Assembly (NCBI GenBank): GCA_963663905.2
Contig: OY760657.1
Location: 6,024,413 to 6,088,412, forward strand
DNA: 64,000 nucleotides
From: Saccharicrinis sp963663905
GTDB taxonomy: Bacteria > Bacteroidota > Bacteroidia > Bacteroidales > Marinilabiliaceae
Reading direction: 5' to 3'
A program made the position numbers and the translations under genes. Of the stretch, positions 18,232 to 28,157 are shown in pieces. The number at the start of each line of letters is the position of its first letter. Within the stretch, counting starts at the first letter, position 1. The notes beneath the pieces are model-generated. The model was not told the origin of the DNA, searched no databases, and saw nothing but the letters and a program-made list of their open reading frames with translations.

Positions 18232-21200
18232 ATGAAGAACCTTTTAAGTTTATTATTATTTTTTGCATTGAGCATACCTGCTTTATTAGCGCAAGATCAA
18301 TGGAGTCTCGCTGGTAATGTTAAAGGTAAGGAAGATGGTTTTCCTATTGTTGGAGCCAATATTGTAGTGAAAGGAACCACGATAGGAACAATTACTGATA
18401 TTGATGGAAACTTCAGCTTAAAAGTTGCTCCTCAAAGTACAGTTATTATTTCTATGATTGGTTTTAAAGTGGTTGAAAAGCAGATCACAAAACCAATTGA
18501 TTATTGGGATATATCTTTAGAACCTGATAATTATGTGTTGGATGAGATTGTTTCTGTAGGCTACGGAACAATGAAAAAAAGTGATTTAACAGGAGCTGTT
18601 GCTTCAGTAAAATCGCAGGAACTTCAAAAAACACCAGCTGCCGGTTTAGATCAGGCCTTACAGGGTAAGGTTGCCGGGGTTACAGTAAATGCCAACAGTG
18701 GCCAGCCAGGGGAAGCTGCCGTGGTTCGAATCAGGGGAATTGGAACGGTCAATAATAGTTCTCCAATTTACGTTGTGGATGGAATGATTGTAGAGGACAT
18801 ATCATTTTTGAGCCCTAATGATATTGAATCCACAGAGGTATTAAAAGATGCCTCTTCTACAGCTATTTATGGTTCCCGTGGAGCTAATGGTGTAATCTTA
18901 ATCAAAACTAAAAAAGGAGAAAAAGGAAAAACAAAGATTTCTGTAAATTCTTATTCTGGCGTTCAGAACCGTTGGAAAAAGCTCAACTTAATGCAAAGAG
19001 ATGAGTTTGCCGAAACATTGCTAAGGTTAAATCCTAAAGCTTCATCTATAGCTAAATATCAGAAGGAAGGTTTTAATGTTTGGATGAAGGATAACGTAGG
19101 TACATCTCCTTATTATCCAATTCTTAAAACCACAAACAATCCCTATGGAATGGATTACGCTTCGGTAGAAACGGATTGGCAGGATGAGGTTTTTAAGAAA
19201 AACGCAGTTATTCAGGATTACTATGTATCCTGTAGTGGTGGCGACAGCAAAAATAATTACGTATTGAGTGCCAGTTATTTTAATCAGGATGGAACTGTTA
19301 TGGGTTCAAATTACGAACGTTTAACTTTACGTGTAAATACCTCGCTTAAAGTAAATGACTGGATAAAAATCGGAGAAAATCTTTCATTTGTAAATTCTAC
19401 AGGTCGCAATGCCATGCATAATAGTTCCAGTCCGGGAGCATCTATATTATCAGCAGCAATAGCTATGGCACCATGGGATCCAACTCATTATCCTGATGGA
19501 TCAATTAATAATGAAGGAAAAGATTTAAGCGGACAGATCTCTGCAGCTTCTAATTTTAAAAATGTGGTGAATCCATTCTCTATGGTGAAGCATAATCACC
19601 CTGAAAATATTGTAGAGCGTTGGGTGGGTGATTTGTTCGTGGAATTATCTCCTTTTAAAAATTTCACTTGGCGTTCTGCTATTAATATGGATTTAGCTAA
19701 TAACCGCGATCGTTCCTTTGGTGATGCGTATCAGTATTCAGACTATGATAAAAGAACCAGAAACTTTTTATCAAGCAATATGCAGCATTACAGAACATTG
19801 ATTCTTGAAAATATTGCAAATTATTCGGTTGATTTAGGTAAACATAGCCTATCCTTAATGGCTGGTCAAACAACCGAAGAGTACTACAATTATGGTATGG
19901 GTGGTGCAGGTGCATCTATATTAAATCCAACAGAAACCAACTGGTATCTTTCAAAAACAACCGAAGATAAAACAGAGTCAAATGATAATGTGTCCAGAAC
20001 AAGGATGTTTTCACTTTTAGGTAGATTTCATTATTCTTTTGCCGATCGTTATTTATTCACTTTTAATTTCAGGGGCGATGGATCGAATAAATTTCCTGAA
20101 AATGTATGGGGATATTTTCCTTCAATGGCATTAGCCTGGAGAGTTAGTGAGGAAAAGTTTATGAAGCAATTTTCTTCACTGGATTTCTTAAAACTTCGAT
20201 TTGGCTGGGGACAAATAGGTAATGATAAGATAGCCTCAAATAGTTTTGCTACAACCATGTTTGAGTCCAGTACTGTTTTTACAGGTTATCCGCTTGGAAC
20301 TACGCAAACCCTGGCTAATGGAGCTACCGTTTTAACCTATGCCAATAAAGGGGGTAAATGGGAAACAACAGAGCAACTCAGTGCCGGAATTGATTTTGGA
20401 TTTGCTAAAGGAGCAATCAACGGTAGTATTGATGGTTTCATCAGGGATACAAAAGAAATGTTGTTGGGAGTTAAAGCACCTGCTCAGGTTGGAAATCGAT
20501 TTGATCCTTTGGCCAATGTAGGAACCGTAAGAAATGAAGGAATAGAAATTTCATTGGGACATAATGGAAAGCTGGGGCAAATTAGTTATAGCATCAATGG
20601 AAATGCTGCTTTTATTAAAAATGAATTGACGGCATTGAATGGTGGTAGTCCTGTGTATGGTGACCGTACATTGAGTGATGAGGGATTGGCTTTATATACT
20701 TTGTGGGGATATCAGTATGATGGTGTTTATAAATCGGATCAGGAAGCCATAGATCATCTTTGGTCGTATAGCGAAAGTGAGATAGGTGTTCATGCCGGTG
20801 ATGCTAAATACAAAGATTTAAGCGGACCTGAAGGTAAACCGGATGGTAAAATTGATGACTATGATAAAACTGATATCGGAAATCCATTTCCATGGCTGAC
20901 CTATGGAATGAACATTCAGGCTGATTTTAAAGGGTTTGATTTACAGCTGTTTTTTCAGGGAGTATATGGTAATGAAATTTACAATGCTGTCCGACATCGA
21001 ACTGAAGGGGCTGGTAATGATGCAACGTTAAGTACTTCTATGCGCAACGTTTGGATTGATTATTCAGATGTGATGAAAAGTAGTCTGGAAGCAAAGAGCA
21101 TAGATTGGTCACAGCTGGTTAATGTTGAAGGAACAATACCAAATCCTAATGGTAATCCAATGAACAGAGAGACATCAGATCGTTTGGTGGAGAGCGGTTC

Positions 21201-21417
21201 ATACCTTCGGTTGAAGAATATACAGTTGGGATATACGCTTCCAAAGAAGATAACAGAAAAAGCGGGTATTAGCAGATGTAGATTTTACTTAAGTGGATCT
21301 AATCTGTTAACATGGACTAATTACTCTGGCTACGATCCTGAGGTTGGAAGCGGTATCGACTATGGAAATTACCCACAGGCCAGAACATATACTTTAGGAG
21401 TAAACCTTGATTTCTAA
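18232..21417 (+). CDS. susC: SusC-like TonB-dependent outer-membrane transporter
   Basis: A 1061-residue outer-membrane importer. The signal peptide (1-20, ending ALLAQ) is followed by a carboxypeptidase D regulatory-like domain (about 25-105), then the TonB plug (from about 115: DEIVSVGYGTMKKSDLTG, ending GVILIKTKKG) and a 22-strand barrel to the C-terminal aromatic residue (LGVNLDF). The plug motif and length are typical of SusC/RagA proteins. It pairs with the SusD gene that follows, and the two form the energy-driven pedal-bin uptake complex for oligosaccharides. Here the cargo is probably laminari-oligosaccharides, judged from the surrounding GH genes. Confidence 0.96.
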   Translation: MKNLLSLLLFFALSIPALLAQDQWSLAGNVKGKEDGFPIVGANIVVKGTTIGTITDIDGNFSLKVAPQSTVIISMIGFKVVEKQITKPIDYWDISLEPDNYVLDEIVSVGYGTMKKSDLTGAVASVKSQELQKTPAAGLDQALQGKVAGVTVNANSGQPGEAAVVRIRGIGTVNNSSPIYVVDGMIVEDISFLSPNDIESTEVLKDASSTAIYGSRGANGVILIKTKKGEKGKTKISVNSYSGVQNRWKKLNLMQRDEFAETLLRLNPKASSIAKYQKEGFNVWMKDNVGTSPYYPILKTTNNPYGMDYASVETDWQDEVFKKNAVIQDYYVSCSGGDSKNNYVLSASYFNQDGTVMGSNYERLTLRVNTSLKVNDWIKIGENLSFVNSTGRNAMHNSSSPGASILSAAIAMAPWDPTHYPDGSINNEGKDLSGQISAASNFKNVVNPFSMVKHNHPENIVERWVGDLFVELSPFKNFTWRSAINMDLANNRDRSFGDAYQYSDYDKRTRNFLSSNMQHYRTLILENIANYSVDLGKHSLSLMAGQTTEEYYNYGMGGAGASILNPTETNWYLSKTTEDKTESNDNVSRTRMFSLLGRFHYSFADRYLFTFNFRGDGSNKFPENVWGYFPSMALAWRVSEEKFMKQFSSLDFLKLRFGWGQIGNDKIASNSFATTMFESSTVFTGYPLGTTQTLANGATVLTYANKGGKWETTEQLSAGIDFGFAKGAINGSIDGFIRDTKEMLLGVKAPAQVGNRFDPLANVGTVRNEGIEISLGHNGKLGQISYSINGNAAFIKNELTALNGGSPVYGDRTLSDEGLALYTLWGYQYDGVYKSDQEAIDHLWSYSESEIGVHAGDAKYKDLSGPEGKPDGKIDDYDKTDIGNPFPWLTYGMNIQADFKGFDLQLFFQGVYGNEIYNAVRHRTEGAGNDATLSTSMRNVWIDYSDVMKSSLEAKSIDWSQLVNVEGTIPNPNGNPMNRETSDRLVESGSYLRLKNIQLGYTLPKKITEKAGISRCRFYLSGSNLLTWTNYSGYDPEVGSGIDYGNYPQARTYTLGVNLDF

Positions 21418-21534
21418 TCAGATTTAGATAATTAAAAAATATAGAATGGAACACACCGGATATGAATGTTTCTCAAAAAGAGAATCATTTCAATGGTGAG
21501 TTTAATTCAGCAATCACATGCAAATTTTAGATTT

Positions 21535-23118
21535 ATGAATACACTAAAAATACATTTCGTATTCTTAGCCATACTTGCAGTGCTTTTAAGTTCTTGTGAA
21601 ACATGGCTTACAGAACCATCTCCGGCTGTTACTGGGTTGGAGGATTATTACACAACAGGAGAAACCGGAATATATACAACCAATGCAGCGTATGTTCCAC
21701 TTACATGGGAGTATAACTATACTTATTACAGTGATTTCTTTATTGGAGATGTAATGTCGGATGATGCACTCAAAGGAGGACAGAATACCAGTGATATGGC
21801 CGATGTTTACGATATGGAGAATTTTAAAACCATTGCTAATAATGGCTTTTTACTTGATTTTTACCGTACTCAATACATGGGAATAGGTAGATGTAACCTT
21901 GGTTTACGTGAGATTCCGGATTTAACACCTAATGATGTGATGACAGCTGAAGTTCAGCAAAGATTATTAGGTGAGTTGAAGTTTTTAAGGGCCATGTATT
22001 ATTTCCGTCTTGTCAGAGTATTTGGAGGTGTACCATTGGTGGATTACGTGATAGAATCATCTGCCGAATGGCAACAACCCAGATCATCTGCTGAAGATAT
22101 TTATTCTTTTATCATATCTGACCTCGAAGACGCTAATAAACTATTGTGGTTAAAGAGTGCTTATGCATCTGAAGAGTTAGGTCGTGCTACAAAAGGAGCA
22201 GCACAGGCTATGTTGTTAAAAGTCAATTTATATACTCATAATTATGATACAGCACAGCAATGGGGTGACTCAGTGATTACTTCTGAAGAATATGATCTTA
22301 TACCTGAATATGCCGACAATTTTAGGTTAGAAAACGAAAATGGATTGGAGTCAGTTTTTGAAGTTCAGTATGCAGATGATCCCACTGGTGATTACGGAGG
22401 TTCAAATGGGGAAGGAGGTAGCGGATATACCCGGGGTACCTATTCGATTATCCTGACTCGTTCCCGTTCATCGCTTTTAGGTGGTGGTTGGGGATTTAAT
22501 AAGCCGACAATAAATCTGTATAATGAATACGAAGCAAATGATCCACGTAAAGATGCAACCATCTTAAATCCAACAGAGAATCAGATGGAAAATCCTGAGC
22601 AGGAGATCTATTTAGGTACGAGATATTTAAATAAAAAAACGGGTTGGTATGATTCATCGGGTAATCCTTATGAACTTTCACATCCTTCAAGGGGACCATT
22701 AAACAGAATAGATATTCGATTTGCAGATGTGTTGTTGATGTATGCTGAAGCTTGTTGTGAAACAGGTGATTTGCCCGAGGCAAAAAGCGCGTTAGAACGC
22801 GTAAGATTTAGAGCTCGTCAGGGACAAACAAATATCTTACCCGAATTCCCGGATTATAACAATTATACAGATACTAAAGATGATCTGATTAAAGCAGTTC
22901 GTCATGAGCGAAGAGTTGAGCTCGCTATGGAAGGTCACAGATGGTATGACCTGTGCAGGTGGGGTGTGGCAAAAGAAACAATGGATGCTTACAAAGCTAC
23001 AGAATCAACCGATGCGCAAAGCCATATGGCTGAATTTATAAAAGGAAAACATGAGCTTTTCCCAATACCAAGTAAGGAAATCGAATTAAATCCAATGGAA
23101 CAAAATCCGATGTATTAG
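21535..23118 (+). CDS. susD: SusD-like glycan-binding outer-membrane lipoprotein
   Basis: A RagB/SusD family protein of 527 residues. The frame extends upstream to an ATG at 21466, but the ATG at 21535 begins a proper lipoprotein signal (MNTLKIHFVFLAILAVLLSSC, Cys residue 21), so this start is preferred. GELKFLRAMYYFRLVRVFGG and the C-terminal RHERRVELAMEGHRWYDLCR are hallmark SusD blocks, and helical TPR-like repeats lie between them. It caps the SusC pore outside the cell and binds the oligosaccharide before import. The gene follows susC by about 117 nt, as is usual for the pair. Confidence 0.95.
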   Translation: MNTLKIHFVFLAILAVLLSSCETWLTEPSPAVTGLEDYYTTGETGIYTTNAAYVPLTWEYNYTYYSDFFIGDVMSDDALKGGQNTSDMADVYDMENFKTIANNGFLLDFYRTQYMGIGRCNLGLREIPDLTPNDVMTAEVQQRLLGELKFLRAMYYFRLVRVFGGVPLVDYVIESSAEWQQPRSSAEDIYSFIISDLEDANKLLWLKSAYASEELGRATKGAAQAMLLKVNLYTHNYDTAQQWGDSVITSEEYDLIPEYADNFRLENENGLESVFEVQYADDPTGDYGGSNGEGGSGYTRGTYSIILTRSRSSLLGGGWGFNKPTINLYNEYEANDPRKDATILNPTENQMENPEQEIYLGTRYLNKKTGWYDSSGNPYELSHPSRGPLNRIDIRFADVLLMYAEACCETGDLPEAKSALERVRFRARQGQTNILPEFPDYNNYTDTKDDLIKAVRHERRVELAMEGHRWYDLCRWGVAKETMDAYKATESTDAQSHMAEFIKGKHELFPIPSKEIELNPMEQNPMY

Positions 23119-23157
23119 TAAGTTAAAATCAACTATTATTTATTTCAAATTTAAATT

Positions 23158-24114
23158 ATGAAGACAAAATTTTTATTATTTGCATTTATGAGCCTGATGG
23201 CTTTAACTATTACAAGTTGTGGAGATGATAGTGATGATCCAAAAGTTGAGGTGTCAGGCATTACGATTGATCAGCAAACTGCTGAAGTTGAAGTAGAATC
23301 TTCATTAACATTAGAAGCTACCTTACAACCTGATGGTGCAGATGGTTCTATTCAGTGGAGTTCTTCAGATCCTTCTGTTGCCCCAGTAAATGAGGGGGTT
23401 GTTACTGGTTTGAAAAAAGGATCAGCAACAATCGTTGCCAGTTATGGTGTTTATTCTGCATCATGTGAAGTGACTGTAAATGCTAAAATTGGTGAGTTAG
23501 CTGAATCTTTAAAAGGCTCTAACTATACTATTATTCAACTTGACGAAACATCATTCTCTGCAATAGAAGACAAAGTGATCAATGACTTACGTCCTGATGA
23601 CACTAACAAGTTTTTGTATATATGGGACGGTACATTTACTGGAGGAACACCAACTGGCTTAAATGCTTATGGTCAGTCTGAGGGGTGGCCTAGTTTTATA
23701 GTTGGCGGATCAGGATGGTCTGGTGCCGGTTATGCAATTAATCCAACATATGGTCAAATTGATATGACTGATATGTATAACAATCCGGATGATTATGTAT
23801 TTCATATTGCATTAAAGAGTTCTCAGGCAAGCAGTTCTTTTTTATTCATTTTTGCAGATGGAACAGCCGAAGCAAAAATTTGTATTGGTTCAGCAGCTTA
23901 TGAAGATGGAGGTGTAACTTATGAAGCTTATGCTGATTTTACCCGTGATGGTGAATGGCACGAAATTGAAATTCCGGCAAGTAAATTCAGAGAGTTAGGT
24001 GTATTTTATAATCAGGCATTTAGTGATGTAAACATACTTGCATTTTTAGCTGGAGGAGTACAGGGTACTACTTTAGATTATGATGCATGTTTCTTTTACA
24101 AAAAAGCAAATTAA
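23158..24114 (+). CDS. Surface glycan-binding lipoprotein with Big_2 domain (SusE-position)
   Basis: A 318-residue lipoprotein (signal ending TITSC, Cys residue 21, followed by GDDSDD, an acidic stretch compatible with surface export). Residues about 33-108 form a bacterial Ig-like Big_2 domain (SLTLEATLQPDGADGSIQW). The rest is a beta-rich module rich in aromatic residues (YIWDGTF, SEGWPSFIVGGSGWSG) with no catalytic motif. Its place right after susD is where PULs encode surface glycan-binding proteins (SusE/SusF position), so it probably holds beta-glucan near SusCD. Function is inferred from position and architecture. Confidence 0.75.
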   Translation: MKTKFLLFAFMSLMALTITSCGDDSDDPKVEVSGITIDQQTAEVEVESSLTLEATLQPDGADGSIQWSSSDPSVAPVNEGVVTGLKKGSATIVASYGVYSASCEVTVNAKIGELAESLKGSNYTIIQLDETSFSAIEDKVINDLRPDDTNKFLYIWDGTFTGGTPTGLNAYGQSEGWPSFIVGGSGWSGAGYAINPTYGQIDMTDMYNNPDDYVFHIALKSSQASSSFLFIFADGTAEAKICIGSAAYEDGGVTYEAYADFTRDGEWHEIEIPASKFRELGVFYNQAFSDVNILAFLAGGVQGTTLDYDACFFYKKAN

Positions 24115-24131
24115 CAGTTAATAAGTTGGTA

Positions 24132-24160
24132 GGAGGTAGCCTTCGGGCTCCTCTTATTTT
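24132..24160 (+). terminator. Intrinsic terminator after the susCD-binding protein unit
   Basis: The stem GGAGG(T)AGCC/GGCTCCTC, with one bulged T and a stable TTCG loop, is followed by TTATTTT. It ends the susC-susD-SGBP unit. Confidence 0.7.
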
Positions 24161-24258
24161 AAACCTGAATTTGCTTTATGTAAAGGAAATCAGGTTACTA
24201 TAAGATTGAAATTCTTAAAATCAAATTAATCAGGTAAACTGAATCTTGAAATATAATT

Positions 24259-25308
24259 ATGAAGAACTTACTTATCATATTAACCTTGTTTTTGCCTTTG
24301 TTTTCAATTGCATGTTCTGATGAAGATAAAGTTGAAGAGTATGAGTTGATATTGGATAAAAGCGAAATAAACCTTGGAATTGGAGAAAAAAGTACCATTA
24401 CAGTTCTGGAAGCACCTGCCGGTAATGAGTCAATTGTCTGGTCATCTGATAATGAATCTGTAGCCACTGTTTTTTATGGTGCTGTAATAGCTTTGTCTGG
24501 AGGCACTGCTACTATTACTGCCACTATCGGTGACTACTCTGCTGAATGTATTGTTACGGTTCCTGAGTTGGAATATCAATTGGTGTGGTCGGATGAGTTT
24601 GATGGTACTGAATTAAATACAGATAACTGGACCATTGAAGTGAATGGAAATGGTGGTGGAAATCTGGAATTGCAGTATTATACCGACCGTGCAGAAAATA
24701 TTAGGGTAGAGGATGGGTGTTTAGTTCTGGAAGCCCGTAAAGAAGAATATTCAGGCAAACAATATACTTCAGGTAGAATCATATCAAAAAACAAACAGGA
24801 TTTTGCCTATGGAAAAATGGAAGCTCGTTTAAAAGTTTCAAAGGGAAGAGGAACGTGGCCGGCCTTTTGGATGTTAGGATATGGTTCATGGCCTAAAGCT
24901 GGTGAAATTGATATTATGGAGTATGTGGGATACGATTCTAAAACTTTCCATTGTGCCTTACATACTTTGAATAAGAATGGTATGAATGGTCAAAATGTCC
25001 ATGCACAACAAAGTTTGGATAATGATGTTGCAGAAGAGTTTCATACATTGACAATGGAATGGGTACAAAACGAATTTATGGGCTATGATCGCATTCATAT
25101 TTATGTGGATGGAGTTGAAACAACGACTTTTGCTGAAACAAAGCAATTACAGGATAGTGGTGACTGGCCGTTTAACGATCGCTTTTATTTTATCCTGAAT
25201 CTTGCAATAGGTGGTACATGGGGTGGTTCTCAAGGTGTAGATGACAGTATGTTTGATGAACCGGTCTTGTATAAAGTGGATTACGTTAAGGTATACCAAC
25301 TAAAATAA
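24259..25308 (+). CDS. GH16 beta-glucanase lipoprotein with Big_2 domain
   Basis: A 349-residue lipoprotein (signal ending LFSIAC). Residues about 28-100 are a Big_2 Ig-like domain similar in layout to that of the glycan-binding lipoprotein upstream, followed by a GH16 catalytic domain. GEIDIMEYVG is intact (E216 nucleophile, D218, E221 acid/base). The C-terminus YKVDYVKVYQL is typical for the family. It is the third GH16 of the locus and the only one with Big_2, which probably spaces the enzyme from the membrane at the surface. Next to susCD it is a good candidate for the initial endo-attack on the polysaccharide. A GH128 gene starts 5 nt after its stop. Confidence 0.92.
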   Translation: MKNLLIILTLFLPLFSIACSDEDKVEEYELILDKSEINLGIGEKSTITVLEAPAGNESIVWSSDNESVATVFYGAVIALSGGTATITATIGDYSAECIVTVPELEYQLVWSDEFDGTELNTDNWTIEVNGNGGGNLELQYYTDRAENIRVEDGCLVLEARKEEYSGKQYTSGRIISKNKQDFAYGKMEARLKVSKGRGTWPAFWMLGYGSWPKAGEIDIMEYVGYDSKTFHCALHTLNKNGMNGQNVHAQQSLDNDVAEEFHTLTMEWVQNEFMGYDRIHIYVDGVETTTFAETKQLQDSGDWPFNDRFYFILNLAIGGTWGGSQGVDDSMFDEPVLYKVDYVKVYQLK

Positions 25309-25313
25309 TCGTA

Positions 25314-26597
25314 ATGAAGACAAACAAAATATTAATAGGAGTTATTCTTGTATTATTTTCTTCTTGTGAAAAGGATAAGGAAGAACCTTATGTTGCTAAA
25401 AGTCCGGTTGAACAATCACGAAGTCATAAGAGAGGGGTTTCATTTAGTTACCAGTTTGTTGAAGATGTTGCAACATTGGCTCCTGGAATATCATGGTCGT
25501 ATAACTGGTCTCCAACCCAGAGTGTTATTTTTGATGAGGCAACTGCTGACTACGATATTGATTTCTGTCCAATGGCATGGAATGGAGTTAATGAAAGTTC
25601 TGTTAGGGAGTATGTTTCAAGACATCCGGAGTGTAAATATATTTTGGCATTTAATGAGCCTAATTTAACAGATCAGGCCAATATGACGCCGCAGGAAGCT
25701 GCGCAGAAATGGCCGGCATTAAAAAGTGTAGCTGATGATTTGAACTTGAAGATTATTTCTCCTGCAATGAACTATGGAACTTTATCAGGATATTCAGATC
25801 CAGTGGTTTGGCTTGACGAGTTCTTTCAATTGATACCTATTTCTGATATTGATGGTATTTCGTTGCACTGTTATATGCCAAGTGCTACTGCATTAAAATC
25901 GTATATCGAGCGATTTAAAAAATACAATAAGCCTGTTTGGTTAACAGAGTTTTGCGCATGGGAAGGAAATGTATCACCAGAGAGTCAGCAGCAATTTATG
26001 TCTGATGTGGTGAATTATTTAGAAAGTTGTTCTATGGTTGAACGTTATGCATGGTTCATTCCTCGTACAGGAGGTGGGCCAGATAGTTTTCCGTATATGT
26101 CTTTACTGAAGAATTCATATCCTGTAGAAATAAGTGAGCTGGGTATGGTGTATACACAAATGTCATCTCAGGATAAAAGTATTTACTATGTAGAACAACA
26201 GCAGATAGAGGCAGAACATTATAGTTCAATTAGCATTGCTGAGAAGGCCAATGAAACAGGTTGGACAAATGGACCTAAAGTCAGAGTTACCACAGATGCT
26301 CCAAATCAGAGTTTGGAGTTATATAACCTTTTTGTAGGTCAATGGGTAGAGTATCAGATTGAACCGGACAGAAGCAAAAGCTTTACTCTTGATATTCGTT
26401 ACGCTACTTTTATTGATGCCGAACTAGAAATTAGTATTGACGGAAAACTTTTAGAGACAATTACTCTAAATAGCACAAGTCAGAATTTTGTTTGGAATAC
26501 AGCTAGTATTGATTTGTCGTTATCTAAAGGAAAACAAACTATGCGCTTAAAATTAATAGACGGTACATGTTGTATCAATTGGCTTAAATATTATTAA
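25314..26597 (+). CDS. GH128-like endo-beta-1,3-glucanase lipoprotein with C-terminal binding domain (copy 1)
   Basis: A 427-residue lipoprotein (signal ending LFSSC, Cys residue 18, then EKDKEE). The catalytic core (about 38-275) is a TIM barrel of the Glyco_hydro_cc/GH128 type. Acid/base is expected in LAFNEPNL (E115) and nucleophile in WLTEFCAW (E212), with conserved SWSYNWSP near the start. Residues about 295-427 form a CBM6-like module (QIEAEHYSSI, GPKVRVTT, QWVEYQI). GH128 enzymes cleave beta-1,3-glucans. Translation is probably coupled to the GH16 gene 5 nt upstream. A paralogue follows directly. Confidence 0.85.
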   Translation: MKTNKILIGVILVLFSSCEKDKEEPYVAKSPVEQSRSHKRGVSFSYQFVEDVATLAPGISWSYNWSPTQSVIFDEATADYDIDFCPMAWNGVNESSVREYVSRHPECKYILAFNEPNLTDQANMTPQEAAQKWPALKSVADDLNLKIISPAMNYGTLSGYSDPVVWLDEFFQLIPISDIDGISLHCYMPSATALKSYIERFKKYNKPVWLTEFCAWEGNVSPESQQQFMSDVVNYLESCSMVERYAWFIPRTGGGPDSFPYMSLLKNSYPVEISELGMVYTQMSSQDKSIYYVEQQQIEAEHYSSISIAEKANETGWTNGPKVRVTTDAPNQSLELYNLFVGQWVEYQIEPDRSKSFTLDIRYATFIDAELEISIDGKLLETITLNSTSQNFVWNTASIDLSLSKGKQTMRLKLIDGTCCINWLKYY

Positions 26598-26717
26598 TCA
26601 GATTAAAAAGCTCCTGTCAAATCTTAAAAATTGAAACAAGCATAAAGTATAATTCTTAATACAGATAATTAAGGGCTTATGTATGTTTTATGCGACTAAA
26701 AAACGAAAATTAAATCC

Positions 26718-28019
26718 ATGAAATACTTACAGATAATTGTGGTGTTATTGGCTTTGCTATGCATTTTTTCTTCCTGCAATAGAGGTGATTCGCAGGCAAA
26801 TATAAAGATTGAAAACTCAGTCTATCAGAAAAAAAGTCCGAAGCGAGGTGTTTCTTTCGGATTCTCATTTACTGAAGATGTACGAGTTTTAAGTAAAGCT
26901 ATATCATGGTATTACAATTGGAGTCCAACTCAGGCTGATAAATACGATGAGGTTGTAAAAGATATGAATCTGGATTTTTGCCCTATGGCCTGGAATAGCA
27001 TTAATAGTAATGTAATACGTGAATATGTTGATCGTCATCCGCAATGTAAGTATTTACTTACGTTTAATGAACCCAACTTAAAAGATCAGGCTAATATGAC
27101 TCCGCATCAGGCAGCTTTAAAATGGCCTGAAATAAAAAGCATTGCCAACGAATTGGGGTTGAAATTAATATCTCCTGCAATGAATTATGGAACATTACGT
27201 GGCTTTGAAGATCCGATTGTATGGTTAGATGAATTTTTTAAGCTGGTCCCGTTAAGCGATGTTGAAGGGATTTCGGTGCATTGTTATATGGCAGATCCAG
27301 GTGCATTGAAATGGTATCTTAATCGATTTAAAAAATACAATAAACCATTGTGGTTAACTGAGTTTTGTGCGTGGGATGGTTTAAATGAAAATCAATATTC
27401 AACTCAAGAACAGGAAAGATTTATGTCTGATGCTATCAATTATCTCGAATGTGATTCTATGGTATTTCGTTATGCATGGTTTATTCCGCGGGGAGAAAAG
27501 AATGAAAATGAATTTCCCTATAATTTCTTATTAAAAAATTCTTCATGTTTTGAGCTGACAGATCTGGGAAAGATATTTACACAATTATCTACTCAAGATA
27601 CAAGTACATATTATCGAAAGGGTCAAACTATTGAAGCGGAACACTACAGCTCCATTAGTATTTCTGAGGGAGTTGGTACAAACGACTGGGTGAATGGCCC
27701 CGGAGTAAGGATTACTAAAGATAAAGATGAATCACTTGAACTGTATGAATTTTTAAAAAATCACTGGGTTGAATATAAAATAGATGTTGATCAAAGCTGG
27801 CTGGAAAAAATGGAAATCAGGTATGCATGCCGAACTGATGCAAAGGTTATTCTGGGTTCAGATGATGGTTATCAAACCTCCTTTGAATTGTTTTCAACAG
27901 GGGGGGACTCGCTCTTTCAAACTGCGCTGATTCCAGTTTCATTAAAAAAAGGAAAGCAAACTATCAGAATTAAAATAGATCAGGGAGCCACAAGTATAAA
28001 CTGGTTCCGGTTTTATTAA
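26718..28019 (+). CDS. GH128-like endo-beta-1,3-glucanase lipoprotein (copy 2)
   Basis: A 433-residue paralogue of the preceding GH128 gene with the same design: lipobox (IFSSC), GH128 barrel with E118 (LTFNEPNL) and E215 (WLTEFCAWD), then a CBM6-like module (TIEAEHYSSISI, HWVEYKI). Blocks such as DQANMTP and MNYGTL are identical, but much of the rest has diverged, so this is an old tandem duplication rather than a recent copy. Retention of all catalytic residues suggests both are active, perhaps on different chain lengths or branching patterns. The 120-nt gap upstream shows no strong terminator. Confidence 0.85.
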   Translation: MKYLQIIVVLLALLCIFSSCNRGDSQANIKIENSVYQKKSPKRGVSFGFSFTEDVRVLSKAISWYYNWSPTQADKYDEVVKDMNLDFCPMAWNSINSNVIREYVDRHPQCKYLLTFNEPNLKDQANMTPHQAALKWPEIKSIANELGLKLISPAMNYGTLRGFEDPIVWLDEFFKLVPLSDVEGISVHCYMADPGALKWYLNRFKKYNKPLWLTEFCAWDGLNENQYSTQEQERFMSDAINYLECDSMVFRYAWFIPRGEKNENEFPYNFLLKNSSCFELTDLGKIFTQLSTQDTSTYYRKGQTIEAEHYSSISISEGVGTNDWVNGPGVRITKDKDESLELYEFLKNHWVEYKIDVDQSWLEKMEIRYACRTDAKVILGSDDGYQTSFELFSTGGDSLFQTALIPVSLKKGKQTIRIKIDQGATSINWFRFY

Positions 28020-28051
28020 ACTCTTATACTCGTTAATCATAAAAATGAGCT

Positions 28052-28121
28052 TGTATAATGCCAATGTAATAATGATTGAGTTTTTGAAGTGAAATGAAGA
28101 TAAAGATCATTTCATTATACA
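28052..28121 (+). other. Overlapping hairpins upstream of the type IX-secreted protein gene
   Basis: TGTATAATG (28052-28060) can pair with CATTATACA (28113-28121), while TGAAATGA (28090-28097) can pair with TCATTTCA (28107-28114). The two 3' arms overlap by 2 nt, so the structures compete at the edge. They could end the upstream transcript or structure the leader of the next gene. Confidence 0.35.
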
Positions 28122-28157
28122 ATTGGTATTTATTGTTAATCTTTAAATAATAATCAC

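Noticed and set aside
21466..21534. Upstream ATG extension of the SusD protein by 23 residues
   Set aside because: The extension would bury the lipoprotein signal, which starts naturally at 21535.
22496..22783. 95-codon - strand frame
   Set aside because: Shadow of the susD gene, lacking any recognisable domain.
24259..25308. Idea that the third GH16 could be a carrageenase or agarase
   Set aside because: The GEIDIMEYVG motif, WPAFWML block and neighbouring GH128/GH30 genes fit laminarinase-type GH16; no sulfatase genes are present in the locus.
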